Assembly: GCF_000209655.1 (NCBI RefSeq)
Contig: NC_015458.1
Location: 2,232,001 to 2,296,000, forward strand
DNA from: Pusillimonas sp. T7-7
GTDB lineage: Bacteria; Pseudomonadota; Gammaproteobacteria; Burkholderiales; Burkholderiaceae_B
Reading direction: 5' to 3'
DNA: 64,000 nucleotides
The notes below the pieces were generated by a model. The model was given only the letters and a program-made list of their open reading frames with translations, was not told where the DNA came from and ran no database searches. Positions 17,871-26,994 of the stretch are shown in pieces (the first letter of the stretch is position 1; every line of letters begins with the position of its first letter). The position numbers and the translations under genes are program-made.

Positions 17871-18061
17871 GAAACAAGGGCTCCGTGCAAAGGTAGGTGT
17901 AAATAATCATTGTGGACTATTTTAGACCTATATACAGCAGAAACCCTTATCGCCCCCCTGGAATTGAGCGGCGCTGAACGACAAGAACCGAAGTTTGCGC
18001 CGCTGCTGCCAGCTTCAAGCGCCATCTAAACACTACACAGGACGCCGCGCCATTCAAAGAT

Positions 18062-19690
18062 TCAGAATCCCACTGCCTGTCCGTCGCGACGCCCATCGCT
18101 GGCCGCCACATAGCCATGTTCGTTGTTGTCTTCGGACATGCGCCATATGAACTGCCCGGCCCCGAAATCCATGTATGGGTCGTTCACCGAGTGCAGTTGG
18201 TGCCCCAGCGCCCTAAGACCTTCAATGACATCGCCGTCCATATTGGGCTCGATATCCAGCGTGAAGTCGCGGTTCACCTTCCAGCGCGGCGCGCAGCATG
18301 CCGCCTGCGGTTGCTGATCGTAATCCACCATGCGAACCAAGGTCTGCAAATGCCCTTGCGGCTGCATGTCGCCACCCATGACGCCAAAGCTCATGACGGG
18401 TTTGCCTGAACGGGTGACAAAACCTGGAATGATCGTGTGAAAAGGCCGTTTCCCGCCCTCGACCACATTGGGCGACACCGGATCCATGGAAAAACCGACA
18501 CCGCGATTCTGCAGGCTGATGCCCGTATCCGGCACCACCACACCGGACCCAAAGCCCATATAGTTCGATTGGATAAAGGAAATCATCATGCCGCTTTCAT
18601 CGGCGGCCGACAGATAAATGGTACCGCCGGCATGCGGCCGGCCAGCCTCGTGCTGCACAGCCTGGTCAAGGCGTATCAGCTTGGCGCGGCTGTCCAGATA
18701 GTTGTCATCCAACATCTGCAGTGGCGTCACGGGCATGCTGCTAGGATCGGACACATAACGATAGACGTCGGCAAAGGCCAGCTTCATCGCCTCGATTTGT
18801 ATGTGTTGCGAGCGGATGGAATCGACCGGCACATTGCGCAGATCGAAACGCTCGGCAATGCCCAGCGCGATCAACGCGGCAATACCCTGCCCGTTCGGCG
18901 GGATCTCGTGCAAAGTGTAACCGTGGTAATCCTTGGAGATGGGCTCAACCCATTCTGGCTGATAATTGCGCAGGTCATCAAGGGTGAGCGCGGCGCCACA
19001 CTCGGTGGCAAAGGCGGCTATTTTTTCAGCCAATTCACCCTCGTAAAAATCACGCCCCTTGGACTGGGCAATGCGCCTGAGCGTGTTGGCGGCGCCGGCC
19101 AGCTTGAACTGCTCGCCGATCACGGGAGCACGGCCATTGGGCATAAAAGCACTGGCAAAGCCTGGCTGGTCTTTCAATTCGTCGGCTGCCTTGGCCCATT
19201 TCCCGGCCACGACTGGCGGAACGGCATAGCCACGCTCGGCGATTTCAATGGCGGGCTCGAACAGCGCTTCAAATGGCAGTTTGCCGAATTTTTCATGCAG
19301 GCTGGCCCAGCCGGCCACCACACCCGGCACCGTGACAGTATCCCAACCCCTTTTGGGCTGTTTGGCCAGGCCATTGGAATCCGTCCCATATTTCTTCTTG
19401 AAATACTCCACATTCCAGGCAGCAGGCGCTGTACCCGAGGAATTCAGGCCATGCAACTTGGCGCCGTCCCACAAAATGGCAAAACAGTCGCCCCCAATAC
19501 CGCAAGAAACCGGTTCAACCAAGGTGATCGTGGCCGCAGCCGCAATGGCGGCGTCGACCGCATTGCCGCCTTTGAGCATGATGCGCAGGCCGGCCTGTGC
19601 TGCCAGCGGGTGCGATGTAGACACCACATTACGCGCAAACAAGGGCGTACGGGTCGAAGGGTAGGGATTAGCCCAATTAAAGTTTTTCAT
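18062..19690 (-). CDS. Gamma-glutamyltransferase family protein
   Basis: A 542-residue N-terminal-nucleophile hydrolase of the gamma-glutamyltransferase family. The likely autoprocessing and catalytic threonine is in HAGGTIYLSAADESG (about residue 350). LKGGNAVDAAIAAAATITLVEP and the C-terminal GVMGGDMQPQGHLQ are family blocks. No signal peptide is visible, so it is probably the cytoplasmic YwrD-like kind acting on glutathione or another gamma-glutamyl or acyl compound. It is divergent from a LysR regulator across 101 bp, which suggests control by it. Confidence 0.88.
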   Translation of the reverse strand: MKNFNWANPYPSTRTPLFARNVVSTSHPLAAQAGLRIMLKGGNAVDAAIAAAATITLVEPVSCGIGGDCFAILWDGAKLHGLNSSGTAPAAWNVEYFKKKYGTDSNGLAKQPKRGWDTVTVPGVVAGWASLHEKFGKLPFEALFEPAIEIAERGYAVPPVVAGKWAKAADELKDQPGFASAFMPNGRAPVIGEQFKLAGAANTLRRIAQSKGRDFYEGELAEKIAAFATECGAALTLDDLRNYQPEWVEPISKDYHGYTLHEIPPNGQGIAALIALGIAERFDLRNVPVDSIRSQHIQIEAMKLAFADVYRYVSDPSSMPVTPLQMLDDNYLDSRAKLIRLDQAVQHEAGRPHAGGTIYLSAADESGMMISFIQSNYMGFGSGVVVPDTGISLQNRGVGFSMDPVSPNVVEGGKRPFHTIIPGFVTRSGKPVMSFGVMGGDMQPQGHLQTLVRMVDYDQQPQAACCAPRWKVNRDFTLDIEPNMDGDVIEGLRALGHQLHSVNDPYMDFGAGQFIWRMSEDNNEHGYVAASDGRRDGQAVGF

Positions 19691-19791
19691 GGCAAAAACA
19701 CCGGGGTATGAGTAAAAGCAAAGCCCTATAAGCTACTATCTTTCTTCTATTAGATCAATTTAATTTATTAAACCATTCACAAGTATTTCTT

Positions 19792-20670
19792 ATGAGTACG
19801 ATACGCTTCCTGCGCACTTTCGTGGCCATCGCGCGATTGGGGTCTTTTTCAGAAGCAGCAGAGTCGGTGGGCTTGACGCAAGCAGCCGTCAGCCTGCAAA
19901 TGCGCACCCTGGAAGAAGAGTTCGGACGCGTGCTGTTTGATCGCAGCGGCCGGCTGGCACTGCTGAACGCCGCCGGACAAGAACTGCTGCCCGAGGTCAA
20001 GGCCTTGCTCGAGCATTACGATCGCATACGCCAGCCCAGAACCGCCGGCCAGTTCGTCGGCCAGGTCACCATAGGCGCCATCGTATCCAGCATGAGCGTC
20101 CTGGCCAAGATTGTGTCGCAACTGAAGAAAGAGCACCAAGAACTGAGCATACGTCTGGTGTCCGGCAAATCCAGCGAGCTGACGCATAAAGTCGCCCGTG
20201 GCGAGCTTGACGCCGCTTTTGTCGTTGGCACCGGCAGGCGGTATGCAGGCACCCGATGGACCATGCTGTACCAGGAACCCCTGAACATCATGACGCACAT
20301 GTCGATACGCACGCGCAAGCCGCAGGACATCCTGACGCAACACCCATTCCTGCGCTTCGACCGCAGCCAGCACACCGGCCGCCAGATCGATCGCGTACTG
20401 CAAAAAATGGGTATCGTACCCGATGACTTTCTGGAGCTGAACACCATAGAGCAGCTGTTGAGCCTGGTGCGTCATCAAGTGGGGGTGACCATACTGCCTT
20501 TACTGCATACCTTGCATGGCGACGACCTGAGCGACATCAGGATAGTGCCCTTGCCCGCTTCTCTGGGATCACCCACCCGGGACGTCGGCATGATGGAGCG
20601 GCGCGACAACCCTCAGCAAGCGATTACGCAGGCTCTCTATGAGCAATACGCGGCGACGTTGCTCAGGTAG
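19792..20670 (+). CDS. LysR family transcriptional regulator
   Basis: A 292-residue LysR regulator. The N-terminal HTH reads FVAIARLGSFSEAAESVGLTQAAVSLQMRTLE, and the effector domain begins near residue 90 (VGQVTIGAIVSSMSVLA). It stands between the divergent gamma-glutamyltransferase gene and a downstream MFS gene, so one or both are likely targets. The effector is unknown. Confidence 0.92.
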   Translation: MSTIRFLRTFVAIARLGSFSEAAESVGLTQAAVSLQMRTLEEEFGRVLFDRSGRLALLNAAGQELLPEVKALLEHYDRIRQPRTAGQFVGQVTIGAIVSSMSVLAKIVSQLKKEHQELSIRLVSGKSSELTHKVARGELDAAFVVGTGRRYAGTRWTMLYQEPLNIMTHMSIRTRKPQDILTQHPFLRFDRSQHTGRQIDRVLQKMGIVPDDFLELNTIEQLLSLVRHQVGVTILPLLHTLHGDDLSDIRIVPLPASLGSPTRDVGMMERRDNPQQAITQALYEQYAATLLR

Positions 20671-20699
20671 AATCGAACAATACGAACTGGAGACACCCT

Positions 20700-21983
20700 G
20701 TGACACGCACACGCATCGGCAACTGGTATTTCGGCTGGAATATTGTTGCGGTCGCCGCCACTCTGACCATGCTGACCGTCGGTTTGCGCATGGGTATAGG
20801 CCCCTTCTTCCTGCCCATCACTGAAGATCTGGGTTTCAGTCGCAGCATGCTGGCAGGCATAGTTGCGGTCGGCATGCTGTTTTATGGCCTGGCCATGCCA
20901 GTGGCCGGGCATCTGGTCGCGATGCGCGGCACACGCTTCGTACTGCTGTTGGGCGTGGCCTTGGTGCTGGGCGCATCAGCGTGGGCCATCTCGGCTACCG
21001 GGCCTGTAAGCTTCCTGTTGTCTTTCGGTGTCTTGCTATCGGTAGGGCTGGCCTTTGTCAGTCCAGTCGCGCTCACCCCCGTCCTTAGCCGCTGGTTCAC
21101 ACGACGGCGCGGAATGGCCTTGTTTTTCCTGTCTACCGGCTCCATGGCCGGAATCGCCATCCTTACGCCGGTGCTCAGCCTGATGATAGACGCCCTGAGC
21201 TGGCGCACCACTTTGCTGAGCTTCGCCTGCTTTCTGACTGTAGTAACGATACCGCTTGCTTTTCTGGTCATCCGTGACGATGCCCCACCCCAGACCGACC
21301 TGCTCCCTGAGGGCCAGGGCAAACCATCCGCACGCCCTGCCCGGGCATTACCGCCGGCCGAGGCATATGCCAAGCTGAGAGTTAACGATGCCGTACGCTC
21401 GGCTCCGTTCTGGAAGGTCGCCTTTGGTCTGTTCACTTGTGGCTACAGCATGAATTTGCTGGGCGCGCACGGCGTCCCCATGCTTGTGGACCACGGTTTT
21501 GATCACATGACTGGCGCCTTCGGCATAGGTCTGATCGGTTTTTCCGCCATTTTCAGCACTCTGGTGCTTGGGCGCCTGTCCGACATCGTCCCGCGCAAGA
21601 ACATACTGGCCGCCATCTACCTGATACGCGGCCTGGGATTTTTTGCCCTGGTCATGGTGGGCACGCATTGGGAACTGTATTTGGCTGCCACCATCGGCGG
21701 CATTGTGTGGGCCGGCAGCGTGGCGCTGTCGTCGGCCATCCTGGCCGATATCTATGGCGTACGCCTGGTAGGCATACTATACGGCTGGACCTATCTGGGC
21801 CACCAGGTGGGCGGCACCATCAGTTCCTGGCTGGGCGGATGGGGCTATGAAACCTTCGGCACCCACTGGGTTTCATTCGGCAGCGCCGGTGTGTTGCTGT
21901 TGATCGCCAGCGCCGTATCGGTCAAACTGCCGCTGCAGAGCTTCACGCTGGCTACACCGGCGACTGCAGGCGCTGGTCGCTAG
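20700..21983 (+). CDS. MFS transporter
   Basis: A 427-residue, 12-helix major facilitator protein. The N-terminal NWYFGWNIVAVAATLTML, the loop FLSTGSMAGIAILTPVLSLMID and GRLSDIVPRKNILA recall the monocarboxylate-porter-like MFS proteins common in Burkholderiales. The start is GTG at 20700 behind a GGAG. It follows the LysR gene by 29 nt, so the two are probably cotranscribed. The substrate is unknown; the neighbouring Ggt-like enzyme suggests a gamma-glutamyl compound or its product. Confidence 0.85.
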   Translation: MTRTRIGNWYFGWNIVAVAATLTMLTVGLRMGIGPFFLPITEDLGFSRSMLAGIVAVGMLFYGLAMPVAGHLVAMRGTRFVLLLGVALVLGASAWAISATGPVSFLLSFGVLLSVGLAFVSPVALTPVLSRWFTRRRGMALFFLSTGSMAGIAILTPVLSLMIDALSWRTTLLSFACFLTVVTIPLAFLVIRDDAPPQTDLLPEGQGKPSARPARALPPAEAYAKLRVNDAVRSAPFWKVAFGLFTCGYSMNLLGAHGVPMLVDHGFDHMTGAFGIGLIGFSAIFSTLVLGRLSDIVPRKNILAAIYLIRGLGFFALVMVGTHWELYLAATIGGIVWAGSVALSSAILADIYGVRLVGILYGWTYLGHQVGGTISSWLGGWGYETFGTHWVSFGSAGVLLLIASAVSVKLPLQSFTLATPATAGAGR

Positions 21984-22041
21984 CGCCAGGCGTAGCCTGG
22001 CGCCTGACAACTGCCTGAAGCGCCCGCCTGCGGCGGCGCTC
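21983..22041. repeat. Two adjacent GC-rich palindromes, REP-like
   Basis: A perfect 9-bp hairpin GCGCCAGGC-GTA-GCCTGGCGC spans 21983-22003 and starts on the last base of the MFS stop codon. A second one, AGCGCC (22019-22024) with GGCGCT (22035-22040), follows within 20 bp. Read on the minus strand the second begins GTAGGAGCGCC, which resembles REP elements of other proteobacteria. Without a T run it is a poor terminator, though it separates two convergent genes. Confidence 0.55.
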
Positions 22042-22383
22042 CTACACGTACATGGGCTTGTTGTCGTTCAGATTCAGCCAGCCTTTGACGATGCGGTAGA
22101 TCAGCCAGACGGCATTCGCCACCAACACAAACCAGCCTATAAAAATAAACAGCAACAGGGCGCCTATGACGCCCCACAGCAGGCCATACCAGAAGGTCCG
22201 TATCTGCCAGCGAAAATGGCTTTCCAGAAAAGTGCCACGCACTTCGCCTTGCTTCAGATAGTTGATGACGATAGCCGCTATGGCCGTGATCGCCAGGAAA
22301 AAAGACGCAGCGTACATTGCATAGATGACGGTCGTCAGTGTTTTTTTGGATTTAAGATCAGGAGTAACGTCGACTTCGTTCAT
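22042..22383 (-). CDS. DUF4870-like conserved membrane protein
   Basis: A 113-residue inner-membrane protein with about three hydrophobic segments: VIYAMYAASFFLAITAIAAI, then WYGLLWGVIGALLLFIFIGW and a shorter one at VANAVWLIYRIV. The pattern SHFRWQIRTFWYGLL and WLIYRIVKGWLNLNDNKPM fits DUF4870-type proteins. The start at 22383 is preceded by AAGGA; codons further upstream lie in the terminator of ychF. Function unknown. Confidence 0.82.
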   Translation of the reverse strand: MNEVDVTPDLKSKKTLTTVIYAMYAASFFLAITAIAAIVINYLKQGEVRGTFLESHFRWQIRTFWYGLLWGVIGALLLFIFIGWFVLVANAVWLIYRIVKGWLNLNDNKPMYV

Positions 22384-22406
22384 TTTTTCCTTTTGGCCAA
22401 AAACCC

Positions 22407-22441
22407 AAAAAATGGGATATTGCCTGTATAAATACCCCATT
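22407..22441 (-). terminator. Rho-independent terminator of ychF
   Basis: On the minus strand AATGGG (from 22441) pairs with CCCATT (to 22411), with TATT and AATA extending the stem, followed by six T (22407-22412). It lies just downstream of ychF. Confidence 0.6.
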
Positions 22442-22481
22442 AATGCTACTTGATTATCCTGATTCCAGCTTTGAATTCAGC

Positions 22482-23573
22482 TCAAACATTAAACAAAAAG
22501 TTCAACACATCCCCGTCCTTCACCACGTATTCTTTGCCTTCGGCCCGCATCTTGCCCGCTTCCTTGGCGCCTTGCTCACCCTTGCAGGCGATGAAGTCGT
22601 CGTAGGCTATGGTTTGGGCGCGGATGAAACCACGCTCGAAATCGGTGTGTATGACGCCAGCCGCCCTGGGCGCGGTATCGCCGATCAAGATGGTCCAGGC
22701 GCGTACTTCCTTGACGCCTGCGGTGAAGTAGGTCTGCAAGCCCAGCAAGCTGTAGGCGGCCCGGATCACGCGGTTCAGGCCGGGTTCATCCATGCCCATA
22801 TCGTCCAGGAAGACGCTTTTGTCTTCATCGTCGAGTTCGGCGATTTCCGCCTCGACCGCCGCGCACACGGCAACGACGGGCGCGTTCTCGGCCTCGGCGT
22901 ATTGCTGGACCGCAGCCAGATGCTTGTTGTTTTCAAAGCCGTCTTCCTTAACATTGGCAACATACATGCAGCGCTTGGCCGTAATGAAGCAAAAGGGTTT
23001 GATAAGGGCCTGCTCGTCTTCATCGAGGCCTAAGGAACGTACCGGACGCGCCTCGTTCAGCACGGGTATGATTTTTTCAAGCAAGGCCACCAGCTTGATG
23101 GCTTCCTTGTCGCCCGCCCGGGCAGTTTTCTGGTTGCGTTGCAGCGCTTTTTCGGCCGTTGCCAGGTCGGCCAGAGCCAGCTCGGTATTGATGACTTCAA
23201 TATCGGAAATGGGATCGATGCGGCCAGCGACGTGGATGACGTTGTCGTCTTCAAAGCAGCGCACTACATGCACAATGGCATCGGTTTCGCGGATGTTGGC
23301 CAGAAACTGATTGCCCAGGCCTTCGCCCTTGGAGGCGCCAGCCACCAGGCCGGCAATGTCTACGAACTCGACCACTGCGGGCAAGACGCGCTCGGGCTTG
23401 ACGATGTCGGCCAGCGCCGCCAGGCGCGCATCAGGGACTTCAACAACCCCTACATTGGGCTCTATGGTGCAAAAGGGGTAGTTCTCGGCAGCGATGCCGG
23501 CCTTGGTCACCGCATTGAAAAGGGTTGATTTTCCGACGTTGGGTAAACCAACAATGCCACATTGCAAAGCCAT
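22482..23573 (-). CDS. ychF: Redox-regulated ATPase YchF (Obg-like)
   Basis: A 363-residue P-loop NTPase of the Obg family that prefers ATP. The Walker A is GLPNVGKS, and the base-recognition motif is NVKE (in YVANVKEDG) instead of NKxD, which explains ATP preference. The C-terminal TGS-like domain ends with [13 protein letters not shown]. It binds ribosomes and is linked to stress responses. Normal length; stands alone on the minus strand with its own terminator. Confidence 0.97.
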   Translation of the reverse strand: MALQCGIVGLPNVGKSTLFNAVTKAGIAAENYPFCTIEPNVGVVEVPDARLAALADIVKPERVLPAVVEFVDIAGLVAGASKGEGLGNQFLANIRETDAIVHVVRCFEDDNVIHVAGRIDPISDIEVINTELALADLATAEKALQRNQKTARAGDKEAIKLVALLEKIIPVLNEARPVRSLGLDEDEQALIKPFCFITAKRCMYVANVKEDGFENNKHLAAVQQYAEAENAPVVAVCAAVEAEIAELDDEDKSVFLDDMGMDEPGLNRVIRAAYSLLGLQTYFTAGVKEVRAWTILIGDTAPRAAGVIHTDFERGFIRAQTIAYDDFIACKGEQGAKEAGKMRAEGKEYVVKDGDVLNFLFNV

Positions 23574-23649
23574 GAGAATCCTGAAATGTAAAGATAAATT
23601 CGAAAAGATGCTTATTGTAGGCGATGAGCGCTACCGTGACTGCGCCAAG

Positions 23650-24444
23650 CTATAAGGCATCCACCATGTCCGGCGCCCACTGGATCAACAGCCAGACCAC
23701 CAGCAAAGGTCCACCATTGAACATGCCATGCAACAGCATCGATGCCCCTATGCCGCGCTTTACGCGCAGCCAGCCCAGCACCATGCCCGTCAGCCATTGG
23801 GGCAGCACCAGCAGCGGAAACAGCCACCAAGGCGTACCCTGCAGCGTAAAGTTATACAAATGCACGGCGGCGAACAGCAAAGACGCCACATGGAACACCC
23901 ATGGAAAGATGCGGCGGTATGCCAGGCGGTAGCGCCAAGGAATGGGTTTGCGCGCATAAGGCATGCCGGATAGATAAGGCAGCCAGCAAACCAGAAGAAT
24001 TCCGCCCAGCAGCAGGATTCCGCTCCATTGAGCGCCCATCAGCATGGCCGCAACAGCGGCAGGCGTCAGCCACCATATCGAGCCGATGCGCCGCAGCCCG
24101 TAGCGGAATACCAGCTCTTCTACAATGGGCGCCCATACCAGGGCCGCCATCCAGGGAATGTTATTGACATTCAAACGATGCGTTGCGCCCCCAGCGCTGG
24201 CCGCGGCCACGGCAATCGGGCCCAGAAACACCAGGTTGACCGCCCAAAGAAAAAAAGCCCATTTCAGCAAGCGACCCACCGACAGCGCGGGAAACCAGTC
24301 TTCCCACCAGCCACTGACGGCATGACGGCCTGGCAAGCGTGGCCCCAACCGGGGATGTACGATAAAACGGAAAAAATCGCGCAGCTCATCACGAAAGCGC
24401 GACCCGGCTGGCCTACGCAAGCCAGCCTTGCGGCGCTCAGCCAC
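23650..24444 (-). CDS. CPBP family intramembrane metalloprotease-like protein
   Basis: A 264-residue multi-pass membrane protein of the CPBP/Abi family (Rce1-like). Family motif 1 is [13 protein letters not shown] (EExxxR) at about residue 135; FAAVHLYNF and [11 protein letters not shown] carry the later conserved His and Asn residues. I place the start at the GTG at 24444, which overlaps the pth stop by 8 nt. Further upstream codons would lie inside pth. Members act in prenyl-protein-type proteolysis, bacteriocin immunity or unknown roles; the substrate is unknown here. Confidence 0.8.
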   Translation of the reverse strand: MAERRKAGLRRPAGSRFRDELRDFFRFIVHPRLGPRLPGRHAVSGWWEDWFPALSVGRLLKWAFFLWAVNLVFLGPIAVAAASAGGATHRLNVNNIPWMAALVWAPIVEELVFRYGLRRIGSIWWLTPAAVAAMLMGAQWSGILLLGGILLVCWLPYLSGMPYARKPIPWRYRLAYRRIFPWVFHVASLLFAAVHLYNFTLQGTPWWLFPLLVLPQWLTGMVLGWLRVKRGIGASMLLHGMFNGGPLLVVWLLIQWAPDMVDAL

Positions 24445-25033
24445 GATTGGCCTCGTGCAGCTGGTTCGTAGCCTGTGCGAACTCGCCACGCAGCAAGGCT
24501 GGGGCACTTGCGCGGCAACGATCTATGACGCCTTCGATTTGCGTCAGTTCCTCGCGGCGCGGCGGATTCAAGACAAAGGCGGCTACTTGCTGAGCCAAAC
24601 CCAGCGTACGTGGATGGCCTATGCCTATGCGCAAACGCCAGAAATCAGGGCTGGAAAATGCGCTCTGGATATCTCTTAAGCCATTGTGGCCCGCATGGCC
24701 GCCCCCTCGCTTGAGCTTGACCTGGCCCGGCAGCAGATCCAGCTCGTCGTGCAGCACCAGCACCTGTTCCGGCACCAGCTTATAAAAGCGCAACAAAGCT
24801 CCGGCCGCCTGCCCCGACCGGTTCATGAAGGTGGCGGGCTTGGCGATGATGACGGCCTCGCCTTCGTAGCGGCCCTTGGCCACCCAGGCCGAAAAAGCTT
24901 TTTCCAGGGTGAAGCTGGCCTTGAGGTCATCAGCCAGATGATCGGCAAGCCAAAAGCCCGCATTGTGGCGGGTAGCCTCGTATTCGGGGCCGGGGTTGCC
25001 CAAGCCTATGATCAGGCGTACAGGAAGAGTCAT
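24437..25033 (-). CDS. pth: Peptidyl-tRNA hydrolase
   Basis: A 198-residue cytoplasmic enzyme recycling tRNA from peptidyl-t[21 protein letters not shown] contains the conserved Asn and catalytic His; [11 protein letters not shown] and [12 protein letters not shown] follow. Normal length. It lies downstream of rplY and a terminator and overlaps the CPBP gene. Confidence 0.96.
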   Translation of the reverse strand: MTLPVRLIIGLGNPGPEYEATRHNAGFWLADHLADDLKASFTLEKAFSAWVAKGRYEGEAVIIAKPATFMNRSGQAAGALLRFYKLVPEQVLVLHDELDLLPGQVKLKRGGGHAGHNGLRDIQSAFSSPDFWRLRIGIGHPRTLGLAQQVAAFVLNPPRREELTQIEGVIDRCRASAPALLRGEFAQATNQLHEANRG

Positions 25034-25051
25034 GATCAGAGTCTACACAAG

Positions 25052-25086
25052 AAAAACCCCCGCCGGCATAAAGCCAGGCAGGGGTT
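25052..25086 (-). terminator. Terminator downstream of rplY
   Basis: On the minus strand a GC-rich imperfect stem (CCCCTGCCTGGC, loop TTTAT, GCCGGCGGGG) is followed by five T. It partly separates prs-rplY from pth. Confidence 0.7.
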
Positions 25087-25106
25087 GTACGGCTTTAAGA
25101 ATACGC

Positions 25107-25730
25107 TTATTCAGCGGCTTCCTGAGTGCCTTCGGCAGCATCGCCAGCGTCTTCAACAGTGTCGCCACCACGCTTGGCCAAGGCTGCGGCCAAAACCAAG
25201 TCGCCTTCGGCGCCGTGTACAGTGTGAGTCACACCTTGTGGCAGGGTGATGTCGGACAGGTAGACGTTGCCGCCCGCAGCCAATTCACCAAGATCAATTT
25301 CAATGGCTTGCGGCAGGTCTACCGGCAAGCAGGTAATTTCGAGCTCGGTCATGACATGGCTGATGATCTGGCCACTGAGTTTGACTGCAGGCGAGGCGTC
25401 ACCGTTGATGAAGTGCAGCGGCACTTTGGTGGTGATCGTTTGCTTGGCATCGACGCGCTGGAAGTCAACGTGCAGAACCTGTGGCTTGTAGGGGTGCCAT
25501 TGAACGGCACGCAGCAATACTTGCTGGCCCTTGCCGTCAAGCTGCATGTCGAGAATGGAGGCATGGAAAGCTTCTTTGCGCAGAGCGTGGAAGATTTCGT
25601 TGTGGTCGAGCTCAATGCTTAGGGGATCAGCGGTACCACCGTAAACAATGGCGGGAACACGGCCAGCGTGGCGCAGGCGGCGGCTCGCACTCGTACCCTT
25701 ATCGCTACGCGAAGTGGCGTTGAATTTCAT
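25107..25730 (-). CDS. rplY: 50S ribosomal protein L25/general stress protein Ctc
   Basis: A 207-residue L25 of the long CTC type: an N-terminal 5S-rRNA-binding domain (RSDKGTSASRRLRHAGRVPAI) and a C-terminal beta domain (PVDLPQAIEIDLGELAAGG), ending in an acidic Ala/Glu/Gly tail. The ATG at 25730 gives MKFNATSR and has GGAG in front; a TTG 12 nt further upstream is less likely. It follows prs by 123 nt, the usual arrangement in Betaproteobacteria. Confidence 0.95.
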   Translation of the reverse strand: MKFNATSRSDKGTSASRRLRHAGRVPAIVYGGTADPLSIELDHNEIFHALRKEAFHASILDMQLDGKGQQVLLRAVQWHPYKPQVLHVDFQRVDAKQTITTKVPLHFINGDASPAVKLSGQIISHVMTELEITCLPVDLPQAIEIDLGELAAGGNVYLSDITLPQGVTHTVHGAEGDLVLAAALAKRGGDTVEDAGDAAEGTQEAAE

Positions 25731-25853
25731 GGAAAACTCCAATTACATTTGAGCCTGCGCAGCTCACAAAGTGACGCAGGCCCTGTTGGTAAACGCAGTG
25801 CGGCTGCACTGCGAACGATGGTTGTCTGCCGCGACCAGCAGACAACCAATGTA

Positions 25854-26804
25854 TTAATCGACAAACAAAGAGCTGACCGACTCGGCGTTCGATATACGCA
25901 GCATGGTTTCGCCCAATAGCGAAGCACAGGAAAGCTGGCGTATTTTCTTGCATTCGCGCGCGGATTCCGACAAGGGAATCGTATCGGTCACGACCAGCTC
26001 GTCGAGCTCTGATTCCAAAATACGTTGCACTGCCCCACCGGACAATACCGGGTGTGTGCAATAGGCATAAACCGAGGTTGCACCACGCTCTTTCAGCGCC
26101 TGAGCAGCCTTGCATAGCGTTCCGGCGGTATCGACCATGTCGTCCATGATGATGCAGGTGCGACCATCGACCTCGCCAATAATATTCATGACTTCCGACA
26201 CGTTGGCACGTGGACGGCGCTTATCAATAATGGCCAGGTCGGCTTCCAGCTGCTTGGCCAGCGCACGAGCGCGCACCACACCGCCGATATCGGGCGACAC
26301 CACAACCAGGTTCTGGTGGTTGCGGCGCCAGATATCCCCCAGCAAAATAGGGCCTGCATAGATGTTATCGACGGGAATATCGAAAAAGCCCTGAATCTGG
26401 TCGGCATGCAGGTCCATGGTCATGACGCGGTCAACGCCCACAACCTGCAGCATGTTGGCCACGACCTTGGCCGATATCGACACTCGTGCAGAACGCGGAC
26501 GGCGGTCCTGGCGGGCGTAGCCAAAATAAGGAATGGCTGCGGTAATCTTGCCTGCCGACGCACGGCGCAGCGCATCGACCATCACCATGATTTCCATGAG
26601 ATTATCGTTTGTGGGCGCACACGTGGGCTGCAGGACGAAAACATCTTTACCACGGACATTCTCATTGATTTCCACCATGACTTCGCCATCGGAGAAACGA
26701 CCGACGGTCATTTTTCCAAGCGACATATCTAGGTGATTTGCAACATCGACCGCTAACCGTGTGTTAGCCGTGCCGGTAAAAATCATGAATCTGTCGTGTG
26801 CCAT
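25854..26804 (-). CDS. prs: Ribose-phosphate pyrophosphokinase
   Basis: A 316-residue enzyme making PRPP from ribose 5-phosphate and ATP. I see [20 protein letters not shown], the catalytic flexible region [14 protein letters not shown], the metal site [12 protein letters not shown] and the PRPP loop [14 protein letters not shown]. Normal length. It is preceded by a hairpin with a T run that separates it from tRNA-Gln. Confidence 0.97.
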   Translation of the reverse strand: MAHDRFMIFTGTANTRLAVDVANHLDMSLGKMTVGRFSDGEVMVEINENVRGKDVFVLQPTCAPTNDNLMEIMVMVDALRRASAGKITAAIPYFGYARQDRRPRSARVSISAKVVANMLQVVGVDRVMTMDLHADQIQGFFDIPVDNIYAGPILLGDIWRRNHQNLVVVSPDIGGVVRARALAKQLEADLAIIDKRRPRANVSEVMNIIGEVDGRTCIIMDDMVDTAGTLCKAAQALKERGATSVYAYCTHPVLSGGAVQRILESELDELVVTDTIPLSESARECKKIRQLSCASLLGETMLRISNAESVSSLFVD

Positions 26805-26833
26805 GGCGGAGGTAGAATTGCGTAGCGTTAAAC

Positions 26834-26878
26834 AAAAAAACTGTTGACCAGCACCGCCGTTAGGGGCCGACTCAACAG
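26834..26878 (-). terminator. Hairpin with T run between tRNA-Gln and prs
   Basis: On the minus strand CTGTTGA (26872-26878) pairs with TCAACAG (26841-26847) around a GC-rich inner part, followed by seven T (26834-26840). It may end the ispE-tRNA transcript or act as an attenuator in the prs leader. Confidence 0.6.
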
Positions 26879-26915
26879 CTTTACGTTAACTGCACAAGCT
26901 TTGCTGCTTGAAAAG

Positions 26916-26992
26916 TGGCTGGGGAAGAAGGATTCGAACCTTCGCATGCTGGAATCAAAATCCAGTGCCTTAACCAGCTTGGCGATTCCCCA
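26916..26992 (-). tRNA. tRNA-Gln (anticodon UUG)
   Basis: A 77-nt cloverleaf with CCA encoded. Acceptor stem TGGGGAA/TTCCCCA, D arm around GCCAAGCTGG, anticodon stem CTGGA/TCCAG with loop TTTTGAT containing TTG, and T arm GAAGGTTCGAATCCTTC. It starts 2 nt after the ispE stop. Confidence 0.95.
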
Positions 26993-26994
26993 AT

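Noticed and set aside
17871..18061. Gap of about 190 bp upstream of serA
   Set aside because: I looked for RNA structure, small ORFs and operators and saw nothing I could support beyond an ordinary promoter region.
18437..19711. A 424-codon open frame on the plus strand
   Set aside because: Antisense to the gamma-glutamyltransferase gene, low-complexity His/Arg/Gly-rich translation without a fold signature.
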